NCBI RefSeq assembly: GCF_001705035.1
Contig: NZ_MCIG01000024.1
Span: 1-39,855, forward strand
DNA from: Curtobacterium sp. UCD-KPL2560
GTDB lineage: Bacteria; Actinomycetota; Actinomycetes; Actinomycetales; Microbacteriaceae
Length of the DNA: 39,855 nt
Direction of reading: 5' to 3'
Part shown: one piece after another, positions 33,148 to 39,855 of the stretch
How the letters are laid out: each line of letters begins with the position of its first letter
How positions within the stretch are numbered: the stretch's first letter is position 1
Translations under genes and position numbers: made by a program
The notes under the pieces: model-generated
What the model was told of the DNA's origin: nothing
The model's input: only the letters and a program-made list of their open reading frames with translations
Databases searched by the model: none

Positions 33148-33792
33148 GTGGCAGCACGCACCCAGGGGCAGTACCAGGTCCGGTTCGCGTGGGGCGTCGC
33201 CGGCGCCGAGCGCGTCGCCGCGGACGCTCACCTGGTGGTCTGGGTCGACGTCCTGCCCGAGCGACGTGGCACGTCCGCGGCCGACCGGGACCGCGATGCC
33301 CGGGCCGCGGCAGCCCGCGTGCCGGTGGGGCCGGAGGTCGTGCTCGGCCACCTCGGGAACGCGCGTGCGGTCGCGGAACGCGTGACGGGCCTCCAGGCCG
33401 AGCGTGGTGACCGGTGCGTCGTCGCGGTCGTCGCCGCGGGCCGGACCGCGGGGCCGCACACGGACGCCGCCGAGGCGGCGGGCGAGCCCGCCGACACCGC
33501 AGAGGCCCCGGACCCCGCCGTCGAGGACCTGCTCGCGGCCGGTGCGGTCGTGGACGCCCTCGTCGCCGTCGGCATCGACCACATCGCACCAGAGGCGGCC
33601 GCCGCCTGCGCCGCCTACACGGGGCTGCGACAGGCGGTGCGGCACCTCGTCAGCGCCGCCGAAGGGGCGTCCGGTCTCGACCGTGAGGACGTGCGGACGG
33701 CGCTCGCCGCCGGACCGGACCTCGTCGTCCTCCGACCCGGCACGCAGCGGGACTGCTCCACTGCGCAGCGGGAACAGGGACCGCGCGCGTAG
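33148..33792 (+). CDS. ComB-like (2-phosphosulfolactate phosphatase family) protein, degenerate
   Basis: A 214-residue protein with the second half of ComB: VVAVVAAGR, VEDLLAAGAVVDAL, and PEAAAACAAYTGLRQAVRHLVSAAEG, which in the family reads close to SPEAAAAVAAY and HLVSA. The N-terminal DVLRATST active-site segment is replaced by WVDVLPERRGTSAADR. Catalysis as a magnesium-dependent phosphatase is therefore doubtful. It may be a non-catalytic or repurposed actinobacterial branch, since coenzyme M synthesis is not expected here. Confidence 0.7.
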   Translation: MAARTQGQYQVRFAWGVAGAERVAADAHLVVWVDVLPERRGTSAADRDRDARAAAARVPVGPEVVLGHLGNARAVAERVTGLQAERGDRCVVAVVAAGRTAGPHTDAAEAAGEPADTAEAPDPAVEDLLAAGAVVDALVAVGIDHIAPEAAAACAAYTGLRQAVRHLVSAAEGASGLDREDVRTALAAGPDLVVLRPGTQRDCSTAQREQGPRA

Positions 33793-33842
33793 CGTTCCGG
33801 ATCGCAGGCGTCGCCCCGACGCCACGAGTGGAGGAACACGTC

Positions 33843-34145
33843 ATGAAGGCAGTCGTCGGCGACACCGTGATCGCGGAGGCCCCGAAGGAGGACCTCGTCC
33901 AGATCGAGGGCAACTGGTACTTCCCGCCGTCCAGCGTGAAGCCCGAGTTCTTCACCGAGAGCGACACCCAGTACCACTGCCCGTGGAAGGGCGACACGCA
34001 GTACTACACGGTCACGGTCGACGGGCAGGCGCTGCCCGACCGCGCGTGGTCGTACCCGACGCCGATCCCCTCGTCGTTCGACCGGGTCGGCCAGGACTAC
34101 TCGGGCTACTACGCCTTCTGGAAGGACGTCCGCGTCGTCGACTGA
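33843..34145 (+). CDS. DUF427 protein
   Basis: A 100-residue protein made of one DUF427 domain. The core GNWYFPPSSVKPEFFTESDTQYHCPWKGDTQYYTV is a hallmark. The Cys in CPWKG and the aromatic residues are conserved. The family has a small beta-rich fold and no firmly known role. GGAGGA lies at 33831-33836, about 6 bases before the ATG. Confidence 0.93.
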   Translation: MKAVVGDTVIAEAPKEDLVQIEGNWYFPPSSVKPEFFTESDTQYHCPWKGDTQYYTVTVDGQALPDRAWSYPTPIPSSFDRVGQDYSGYYAFWKDVRVVD

Positions 34146-34210
34146 CGCCGGCGCCCCACGCGGTCGTGCGTGCGGGCCGGTCCCGCGTGACCGACCGCGC
34201 GCCTCGCGCG

Positions 34211-34243
34211 GTCGTGCTCACCCGGTCAGGGTGAGCACGACCA
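34211..34243. terminator. Hairpin overlapping end of NRAMP gene
   Basis: Perfect 14-bp arms (34211-34224 and 34230-34243) with a 5-base loop. The NRAMP stop codon lies inside the left arm. Confidence 0.85.
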
Positions 34244-35474
34244 GCGCGACGTTGAGCGCGACGATGACGGTGGCGATCACCCACGCGACCACCCGGGTGG
34301 CGACCGCGTTCGCGTCGTCGCCCATCACGCTCCGGCGCGACGTGTAGGCCACCAGCGGCACGATCGCGAACGCGATCCCGAAGCTCAGCACCACCTGGCT
34401 CACCACGAGCAGCATCGTGGCGTCCGCCCCCACCGCGAGCAGCACGAGCGCCGGCACCAGGGTCACGAGCCGCCGGGCGAGCAGCGGCACCCGCACGTGC
34501 AGCAGCCCGTGCATGATCTCCGCGCCGGCCATGCAGCCCACCGAGGTCGACGCCAGCCCCGACGCGAGCAGCCCCACGGCGAAGAGCACGCCGACGACCG
34601 GGCCCACGTTCGCCTCGATCGCCGCCTGTGCGCCCGGGATCGTGTCCGTGCCCGCGACGCCCGGCAGCGTCGCCGCCGCGAGCACGAGCATGCAGACGTT
34701 CACCCCGCCGGCGACGACGAGCGCCAGTGCGACGTCCCACCGGGTCATGTGGAGCACCCGGCGGCGCTCGGGACCGGCGGGGGTGGCACCGTGCCGGTCG
34801 CGGGCGAGCGCCGAGTGCAGGTACACGGCGTGCGGCATCACGGTCGCGCCGAGCATCGACGCCGCGAGCAGCACCGACCCGGAGCCCTCGAAGCGCGGCA
34901 CGAGCCCGGACACGAGTTCGCCGGGCGAGACCTGCGCGAACAGCAGTCCCGCGCAGAACCCGACCGTCAGGACCGCGAGCATGGCCGTGACGACGACCTC
35001 GAACGCGCGGGCGCCCCGGCGGTTCTGCAGCACGAGGATCGCCATCGACACCACGCCCGTGATCACCCCGCCGGCGACGAGCGGCACGCCGAACAGCAGG
35101 TGCAGGGCGAGCGCCCCGCCGATGACCTCGGCCACGTCGGTCGCGGCGGCGACGACCTCGGCCTGGGCCCAGAACAGCAGGCGCGGCGCTCGACGCATCC
35201 GCATGCCGAGGAGCTCCGGCAGGGACTTCCCGGTGACGACCCCGAGCTTCGCGGACAGGTACTGCACGACGACGGCGCTGGCGTTGGCGGCGACGAGGAC
35301 CCAGAGCAGCAGGTAGCCGTACGTCGCCCCCGCGGTGAGGTTGGCGGCGACGTTGCCCGGGTCGACGTAGGCGATGGCGGCGACGAAGGCCGGGCCGAGC
35401 AACGTGAGGCTGGCGGCGCGACGGCGCGGAGCGTCACCGGTGGGTGCGCTCGTCGGGGCGGCGGTGTCGGTCAC
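34218..35474 (-). CDS. mntH: NRAMP-family divalent metal (Mn/Fe) transporter
   Basis: A 418-residue membrane protein with about 11 helices that imports manganese or iron with protons. The metal site can be read in helix 1 (VDPGNVAANL) and helix 6 (ATVMPHAVYLH), both intact. Its C terminus is slightly short, ending after the last helix. The GTG start lies 6 bases after CATCCT. Two overlapping ATTCGG dyads just upstream look like a metal-repressor site. The gene name is by family and the metal has not been shown. Confidence 0.9.
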   Translation of the reverse strand: MTDTAAPTSAPTGDAPRRRAASLTLLGPAFVAAIAYVDPGNVAANLTAGATYGYLLLWVLVAANASAVVVQYLSAKLGVVTGKSLPELLGMRMRRAPRLLFWAQAEVVAAATDVAEVIGGALALHLLFGVPLVAGGVITGVVSMAILVLQNRRGARAFEVVVTAMLAVLTVGFCAGLLFAQVSPGELVSGLVPRFEGSGSVLLAASMLGATVMPHAVYLHSALARDRHGATPAGPERRRVLHMTRWDVALALVVAGGVNVCMLVLAAATLPGVAGTDTIPGAQAAIEANVGPVVGVLFAVGLLASGLASTSVGCMAGAEIMHGLLHVRVPLLARRLVTLVPALVLLAVGADATMLLVVSQVVLSFGIAFAIVPLVAYTSRRSVMGDDANAVATRVVAWVIATVIVALNVALVVLTLTG

Positions 35475-35491
35475 GCGACCAGGATGCCAGA

Positions 35492-35521
35492 GGATTCGGG
35501 AGACCGAATCCAGTGATTCGG
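35492..35521. promoter_or_regulatory. Overlapping dyads upstream of NRAMP gene (possible MntR/DtxR-type operator)
   Basis: GGATTCGG-N4-CCGAATCC (35492-35511) is a perfect 8-bp dyad. CCGAAT-N6-ATTCGG (35504-35521) shares one half. Three ATTCGG half-sites thus lie 18-47 bases before the start. Confidence 0.6.
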
Positions 35522-35578
35522 CGCGGTGCAGAAGGAGCGGACGGAGCGGCCGACGGCCCGTTGCTCGGTGCCCGCCGC

Positions 35579-36274
35579 TCAGGCCGCCGCGCGCCGGGCC
35601 CGGTGCGCCCGCACCTTCGCCCGGTTCCCGCACCGCTGCATCGAGCACCAGCGGCGGGTGCCCCCACGGGACGAGTCGTAGAAGACGAGCCCGCAGTCCT
35701 CCGCCGAGCACCGGCTCAGGCGCGTCGGCTGGCCGTCGGCGGCGACGTCGTCGAAACCGACCTCGGTGAACAGGGCCACCGCGTCCCGCGCCACGCTCGA
35801 CAGCGCCTGCGCCAGGCGGACCCGGTTCGCCCCGGCGCGACGGCGTCCGCCGGGCAGGCTCGGCGGCACGTCGGGCAGTGCCGCGAACAGGTTCACGGTG
35901 TCGATGTCGTCGGGTGCCGGTCGGGTCCGTCCGGTCCCGGCGCGGAGCCCGGCGGCGACGGCGGTCCGGGTGGCGGCGTCGTCGGCGGGAGCGGGTGCGG
36001 CGGCCACGGCGAGGCGTCCGATCGCGGCACGCAGGGCCCGTGCGTCGAGGAGCTCCCGGGCGCTCGCGCCGACGTCGATCGGTTCGGTGTGGTCGCCGAG
36101 CCACTCGTCCAGGTCGGCCGGGGTCACGAGGAGCTCGCCGAGCCGGGAGCGGGGGCGTCGCCCGTCCGGGTCGTCCGCGAAGCCGCCCGTGTGCGCGAAG
36201 TCGAGGGCGATCCGGCCGGCGTCGAAGAACCACGACGACCCGCTGTCCGTCCGGATGTGCTGCCCCGTGTGCAT
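35579..36274 (-). CDS. CGNR zinc-finger regulator (ABATE domain)
   Basis: A 231-residue putative transcription factor. The C-terminal finger reads SRCSAEDCGLVFYDSSRGGTRRWCSMQRCGNRAKVRAHRAR, with four spaced cysteines and the CGNR motif. The N-terminal part is the ABATE putative stress-sensing domain (SSWFFDAGRIALDFAHTGG). The ATG lies 6 bases after TAGCCT (36281-36286). Targets are unknown. Confidence 0.92.
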   Translation of the reverse strand: MHTGQHIRTDSGSSWFFDAGRIALDFAHTGGFADDPDGRRPRSRLGELLVTPADLDEWLGDHTEPIDVGASARELLDARALRAAIGRLAVAAAPAPADDAATRTAVAAGLRAGTGRTRPAPDDIDTVNLFAALPDVPPSLPGGRRRAGANRVRLAQALSSVARDAVALFTEVGFDDVAADGQPTRLSRCSAEDCGLVFYDSSRGGTRRWCSMQRCGNRAKVRAHRARRAAA

Positions 36275-36280
36275 CCGCCC

Positions 36281-36286
36281 AGGCTA
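36281..36286 (-). promoter_or_regulatory. -10 box of CGNR gene (leaderless)
   Basis: TAGCCT on the minus strand, 6 bases before the ATG at 36274. Confidence 0.5.
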
Positions 36287-36291
36287 ACGGC

Positions 36292-36783
36292 TCACCGGCG
36301 CGCCTCCACGCTCGGGATCGATCCTGCGGTATCCGAGCGACGGCGCCAGGTGATCGTGTTCCGCGGGTCGAACCGGCGCGAGCACGCAGCACACGCGAGC
36401 GTGCGCGTGGGGGTGCGGTACCGGACGTGCTCGTGCCCTGCGGGGCACGTGCCGACCCACGGCGCGAGCTCGGAGGCGACGGGGCCGTCGTACAGGCGGG
36501 ACCCGGTGTACCCGATCCCCGCGGCGGTCCGTCGCCACGTCGGACCGTGGCCGGCGCGCGGTCCGGCCATCGCGTGCGCGACCTCGTGGAGCAGGACCTG
36601 CTCGACGTCCTCGTCGGACACCCGGGCGGCGATGTACCGGCTCACCGTGATGCGGCGTCGGCCGAAGTCGCACTGGCCGGCGCGGGTCTTCGCGTGGTCG
36701 AACGCGAAGGTCCAGTCGCCCGGTCCGAGGTGCTCGGCGAGGAGCTGCTCGGCGCGCTCCCGGACCTGGTCGGGCGCGGTCAC
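36292..36783 (-). CDS. SprT-like zinc metalloprotease-type protein
   Basis: A 163-residue protein with the zinc-binding motif HEVAHAMAG at residues about 66-74 and a following histidine in GHGPTW, which fits SprT/Spartan-type proteases. The C-terminal zinc ribbon has CPAGH and CAAC pairs. Spartan relatives degrade DNA-protein crosslinks. Bacterial SprT roles are poorly known. The GTG start overlaps the upstream TPR gene by four bases (GTGA), so the two are coupled. Confidence 0.87.
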   Translation of the reverse strand: MTAPDQVRERAEQLLAEHLGPGDWTFAFDHAKTRAGQCDFGRRRITVSRYIAARVSDEDVEQVLLHEVAHAMAGPRAGHGPTWRRTAAGIGYTGSRLYDGPVASELAPWVGTCPAGHEHVRYRTPTRTLACAACSRRFDPRNTITWRRRSDTAGSIPSVEARR

Positions 36784-37661
36784 CGGCGTCCGGCGCCGCC
36801 GAGCCCGGGGCCGGTGTCGTGCGCGTCGGGGTCGGGCTCGTCGCGCGGCGCCTGACCCTTCGACGCGGCGCGGGCGGCGATGCGGCCCCACAGCTCGTCG
36901 GCCTCGGTCCGTGCGGCGTCCGGGGCCCCGAGCACGCGACGGCGGACGGGCGGGATCTGCTTGACCGGCTCGGCGACGCGCGTGGTGGCCGGTTCGTCGT
37001 CCTCGGCCCGGCGTGCGGCGACCTCGCGGGCGGTGCGGGGCCGGTCCTCGGCGGGCTTCGGCTGCGCCGCGGAGGCCCGGAGCGCGGCCTCGACCGCGGT
37101 TCGGAGTGCCTCGGTGCGCTCGGACGGGGCGCCGGCCTGGCGGAACGCCTGGTACGCCCGGGACAGGGCCGACCGGGCCTCGTCGAAGCGGGACAGCTCG
37201 AACAGCGACCAGCCCTCGAGCTCGGCGGCCGCGCCCTCGAGCTCGGGCCAGTCCTCGGTGCGGGCGGTGTCGCGGGCCATCGCGGCCTCGGCGGCGGCGC
37301 GCTCGTACCGGCCGAGGTCGTGCAGCACGTGGGCCCGTCGGATCCGGGAGGCCACCTTGTCGGAGCGTTCGCCCGTGAACATCGTCAGGCGGAAGACCTC
37401 CTCGGCCACGACGAGCGACTCGTCCAGGCGGCCGAGCAGGCGCAGGAGTTCGGCGCGTTCGGCGAGGGCGTCGGTGCTGCGGCTCTGCCCGAGGTCGCGG
37501 AGGCGCTGCTGCACTGCCTCGGCGTCGACGGCGGGACGCAGGCTGATCGGCGCGAAGGTGCTCCCCGGGCTGACACCGGCGGTCACCGGGGCGGCGTGGC
37601 GGGGCTCCCGGGCGCGGTCGTCGCGGTCGGGCTGCTGGCTGTCGTCGGGCGGGAGGGACAT
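36780..37661 (-). CDS. TPR-like helical repeat protein
   Basis: A 293-residue protein. Residues about 45-210 are paired helices of tetratricopeptide type (ERAELLRLLGRLDESLVVAEEVFRL, then RAHVLHDLGRYERAAAEAAMA, then GWSLFELSRFDEARSALSRAYQAFR). A charged, probably unfolded tail follows. It likely acts as a protein-binding scaffold. The ATG lies 7 bases after TACGCT (37669-37674). It is translationally coupled to the SprT-like gene, which suggests joint work. Confidence 0.85.
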   Translation of the reverse strand: MSLPPDDSQQPDRDDRAREPRHAAPVTAGVSPGSTFAPISLRPAVDAEAVQQRLRDLGQSRSTDALAERAELLRLLGRLDESLVVAEEVFRLTMFTGERSDKVASRIRRAHVLHDLGRYERAAAEAAMARDTARTEDWPELEGAAAELEGWSLFELSRFDEARSALSRAYQAFRQAGAPSERTEALRTAVEAALRASAAQPKPAEDRPRTAREVAARRAEDDEPATTRVAEPVKQIPPVRRRVLGAPDAARTEADELWGRIAARAASKGQAPRDEPDPDAHDTGPGLGGAGRR

Positions 37662-37668
37662 CGGGTCG

Positions 37669-37674
37669 AGCGTA
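37669..37674 (-). promoter_or_regulatory. -10 box of TPR/SprT operon (leaderless)
   Basis: TACGCT on the minus strand, 7 bases before the ATG at 37661. Confidence 0.5.
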
Positions 37675-37755
37675 ACCGCGGCCCGCCGTGAACGAGCGGT
37701 GCCACGCGCACGGGGGGCACGAGGACGCCGCGACGCCCCCGGTGCCCCCGGACGA

Positions 37756-37790
37756 CGACGGCCCGCCCCGCGGCGCGGGACGGGCCGTCG
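37756..37790. terminator. Hairpin after membrane protein gene
   Basis: Arms 37756-37765 and 37781-37790 pair perfectly over 10 bases, with partial pairing inside. It lies downstream of the minus-strand gene that ends at 37805. Confidence 0.6.
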
Positions 37791-37804
37791 GGCGGGTCGT
37801 GGTG

Positions 37805-38590
37805 TCAGCTGTTGCCGACGACCGCGGACGCGGCGATCGCGATGTACGTGCCGAAGGTGGCGACGGTCGCGACGACGGCGAGGATGATCGCGAACAGGCC
37901 CCAGCCGCGCCCGCGCTTCGTGGCGACGGCGATGATGCCCTGCACGAACGCCCAGAGGCCGAGGATCGCGGCGATGCCGACGACGACACCGGCCGACCCG
38001 ACCGACGACAGCGCGGACGGGTCCTGCATGAGCCGCTGCTGGAGCTCCTGCTGGCTCGGGGCGGTGCCGCCCTGCGCGAGCCCGTCGAGGATGCCGCTGT
38101 TCGCGACCGCCGCGCCGATCATGGCGCCGCCGATCACGCCGACGACGAGCGACAGCAGCCCGACCAGGAAGGCGATCACGCCGACGGTCTTCTTCTTGCG
38201 CTTCGGCTCCTCGTAGGCGTGCCAGGCCGGTCCGCCGGCCGACGCCGGGGCCGCCGACGCGGCGTACGGCTGGTGGGACCCGTGCTGCTCGCCCCACGTG
38301 GGGGAGTCGTGGCGGTCGCCCGCACCCTCCTTCGGCGCGTGCTCGCCGTAGCGGGGCGCCTGCTCGCCGTACTGCGGGGCACGCTCGCCGTACTGCGGTG
38401 CGCGCTCGCCGTACCGCGGCTCGTCGTCGCGGTCGCGGGCCTCCGACGCACCCCACCGCGGGGCGTCCTGCTGGTCGGCGTGCTCGCCGTACCGCGGTGC
38501 GTCCTCGGGACGGTGCTGCGGTGCCTCGCCCCAGCTCGGGGCGCGGCCGTCGCCCGCCCCGTCCTCGTTGCTCCGGTCGTCGTTCGTCAT
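37805..38590 (-). CDS. Membrane protein with heptapeptide-repeat cytoplasmic N terminus
   Basis: A 261-residue protein. The first 130 residues are hydrophilic and carry a repeated unit of about seven residues, APxYGEx (RYGEH, QYGER, QYGER, RYGEQ, RYGEH), encoded by 21-base DNA repeats. A basic KRKKK stretch is followed by three to four membrane segments (GVIAFLVGLLSLVVGVIGGAMIG; VVVGIAAILGLWAFVQGIIAV; GLFAIILAVVATVATFGTYIAI). It resembles DUF4190-like actinobacterial proteins. Function unknown. GGGAG lies about 8 bases before the ATG. Confidence 0.8.
   Translation of the reverse strand: MTNDDRSNEDGAGDGRAPSWGEAPQHRPEDAPRYGEHADQQDAPRWGASEARDRDDEPRYGERAPQYGERAPQYGEQAPRYGEHAPKEGAGDRHDSPTWGEQHGSHQPYAASAAPASAGGPAWHAYEEPKRKKKTVGVIAFLVGLLSLVVGVIGGAMIGAAVANSGILDGLAQGGTAPSQQELQQRLMQDPSALSSVGSAGVVVGIAAILGLWAFVQGIIAVATKRGRGWGLFAIILAVVATVATFGTYIAIAASAVVGNS
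38333..38420 (-). repeat. 21-base coding repeats (APxYGEx)
   Basis: Four to five near-identical 21-base units encode the heptapeptide. Degenerate copies continue to about 38500. Confidence 0.75.
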
Positions 38591-38717
38591 CAGGGGACTC
38601 CCTCGCTCGGTCGCGCAGCCGCGCGGTCGTGTCCCCCATCCTGGCAGCCGGGTGGTGGACACGTCCGGCGGGTCGTCGGTGCCGACCGTGCGTCCGGCGG
38701 TCTGCCGCGACCACGGA

Positions 38718-38762
38718 CGGACGGGAGGCGCGGTGCGCGACCGGCACCGCGCCTCCCGTCCG
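38718..38762. terminator. Perfect 19-bp hairpin made from two dispersed elements
   Basis: Arms 38718-38736 and 38744-38762 pair perfectly around a 7-base loop. Both arms carry the GGGAGGCGCGGTGC core in opposite orientation. It lies just after the spermidine-synthase-like gene. Confidence 0.9.
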
Positions 38763-38787
38763 GCACCCGGTCACCCGGGTGCGCGCG

Positions 38788-39630
38788 TCAGCCGCCGAAG
38801 ACGCTGCGGTTCGGCTCGGGCGAGGCGACGGCGGTCTGGTCGGTCACGACCGGCGCCCCGGCCGTGAACGCGCGCAGCTCGGCACCGTGCACGACCTTGG
38901 CGGGCATCGGGTCGGACGAGTACAGCCGGGGCATCTCGGCGACCGGTAGGTCGGTCGGCGACCCGAGCAGCACGATGTTGCCGAAGCGCCGGCCCTTGAG
39001 CATGCCGGTGTCGGCGACGGCCGCGACCGAGGGCAGCACCGCCTGCAGGGTCGCCGCCTGGCCCCGGGCGAAGGCCAGACCCGCGCCGTCCGCGACGTTC
39101 ACCGCCACGACGCCGGTGGGGGACAGGAACGCGGCGACCTCGCGGTAGAACTCGATGCTCGTCACGTGCGCGGGGATCTGCGAGCCGCCGAACACGTCGA
39201 CGACGGCCAGGTCGACCGTGCCGCGCAGACCGGCGGGCAGCTTGCCGAGGACCTCGCGGGCGTCGCCGTACCGCACCCGGATCGAGGCGCCGCGGGGGAA
39301 CGGCAGCTCCTCGCGCACGTGGTCGACCAGGTCGCGCTCGAGCTCGACGACCTGCTGGCGGGACCCCGGCCGGGTCACCGCGACGTAGCGGGGGAGCGTG
39401 AGGGCACCGGCACCGAGGTGCAGCGCCGTCACCGGGCCGGGCGGCAGCAGGTCGATCGCGTGCCCGATCCGCCGGATGTACTCGAAGGCCAGGTGCGTCG
39501 GGTCCTCGAGGTCGACGTGCGACTGCGGCGTCCCGTCGACGACGAGCGTGAAGGACCCGGGGCGGTGCCGGTCCGGTTCGACCGAGGCCCAGCCCGCACC
39601 GATCCGGAAGCCGTCACTCGCATCTGCCAT
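38788..39630 (-). CDS. Spermidine synthase-like methyltransferase-fold protein
   Basis: A 280-residue protein with the Rossmann core of polyamine aminopropyltransferases: TALHLGAGALTLPRYVAVTRPGSRQQVVELERDLVDHVREEL, then YGDAREVL, then VDLAVVDVFGG. The LAFEYIRRIGHAIDL segment replaces the usual YHEM region, and several polyamine-binding acidic residues seem absent. Many actinobacterial members of this group have no proven spermidine activity. ATG 39630 is the likely start. The remaining 225 bases to the window end show no gene. Confidence 0.85.
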   Translation of the reverse strand: MADASDGFRIGAGWASVEPDRHRPGSFTLVVDGTPQSHVDLEDPTHLAFEYIRRIGHAIDLLPPGPVTALHLGAGALTLPRYVAVTRPGSRQQVVELERDLVDHVREELPFPRGASIRVRYGDAREVLGKLPAGLRGTVDLAVVDVFGGSQIPAHVTSIEFYREVAAFLSPTGVVAVNVADGAGLAFARGQAATLQAVLPSVAAVADTGMLKGRRFGNIVLLGSPTDLPVAEMPRLYSSDPMPAKVVHGAELRAFTAGAPVVTDQTAVASPEPNRSVFGG

Positions 39631-39855
39631 GCCCCCATGGAACACCACCCGCGATCCCCACCCGGACCACCACCCTGGGGTGGTGTGCCCGCGCCGGCCC
39701 GCTCGCGAGGCTGGTGGCACCGGTCGGGGACCCCCGCCGGACACCCACCGGAAGGGGCGCCGCCGACGTGGCCCGTTCCCCGTCCGACCGGTGCCCAGCA
39801 GACGTCGAGGCGGCACACGTAGCATCCCGGGGTCGTCACCCGACCGGTGTCGAGC

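Noticed and set aside
38333..38510. Regular 21-base repeats as a possible CRISPR array.
   Set aside because: Units are contiguous without unique spacers and encode an in-frame heptapeptide in a real gene.
39631..39855. Possible gene at the right edge of the window.
   Set aside because: The open frames here are extensions or shadows of the spermidine-synthase-like gene without a supported start or domain.

Overview
The window is about 40 kb of very GC-rich DNA with actinobacterial gene content. GTG starts are frequent, there is an lhr-nei helicase/glycosylase pair as in mycobacteria, a FolP2-type protein, DUF4916 and DUF1684 proteins, and many starts sit 6 to 8 bases after a TAnnnT -10 box with no Shine-Dalgarno. 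Codon use, gene families and a dispersed GGGAGGCGCGG repeat suggest Microbacteriaceae, possibly Curtobacterium. That placement is inference. I see no rRNA, tRNA or CRISPR array.

Layout. 1-5326: a conserved hypothetical, a purine permease, an overlapping three-gene pterin operon (FolE-like, FolP2-like, RibD_C/Rv2671-like) and a HAD phosphatase. 5262-7196: a 1.9 kb, visibly less GC-rich insertion at the 3' end of the HAD gene. It is bounded by a perfect 60-bp direct repeat and carries one AlbA_2/HATPase gene and no integrase. 7360-12731: a PfpI/DJ-1 protein, a MOSC protein, an alkylation-repair operon (AdaA-AlkA fusion plus Ogt), an alpha/beta hydrolase that appears to start at CTG, and a Cof-type HAD protein. 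12987-18997: an APC amino-acid permease, a divergent lysE/lysG pair, a divergent TetR/aldo-keto reductase pair with a clear operator, and a lipoprotein. 19104-25724: nei and lhr, then a divergent PadR regulator with a clear operator. 25915-30506: an esterase, a DUF4916 protein, CsbD, a DEAD-box RNA helicase and a GH114-like lipoprotein. 30722-39630: GntR, DUF1684, SRPBCC-like, GNAT, ComB-like, DUF427, NRAMP, CGNR, SprT-like, TPR, a repeat-rich membrane protein and a spermidine-synthase-like protein.

How the genes work together. Most are housekeeping or stress functions: DNA repair (AlkA, Ogt, Nei, Lhr), transport (purines, amino acids, lysine export, divalent metals) and local repressors with their own operators. 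The two items most worth a second look are the integrase-less AlbA_2 island and the pterin operon, whose first two enzymes have changed active-site motifs. Intergenic space is full of hairpin terminators and of short dispersed and tandem repeats. Some of these repeats have been built into terminators and, apparently, into coding regions.
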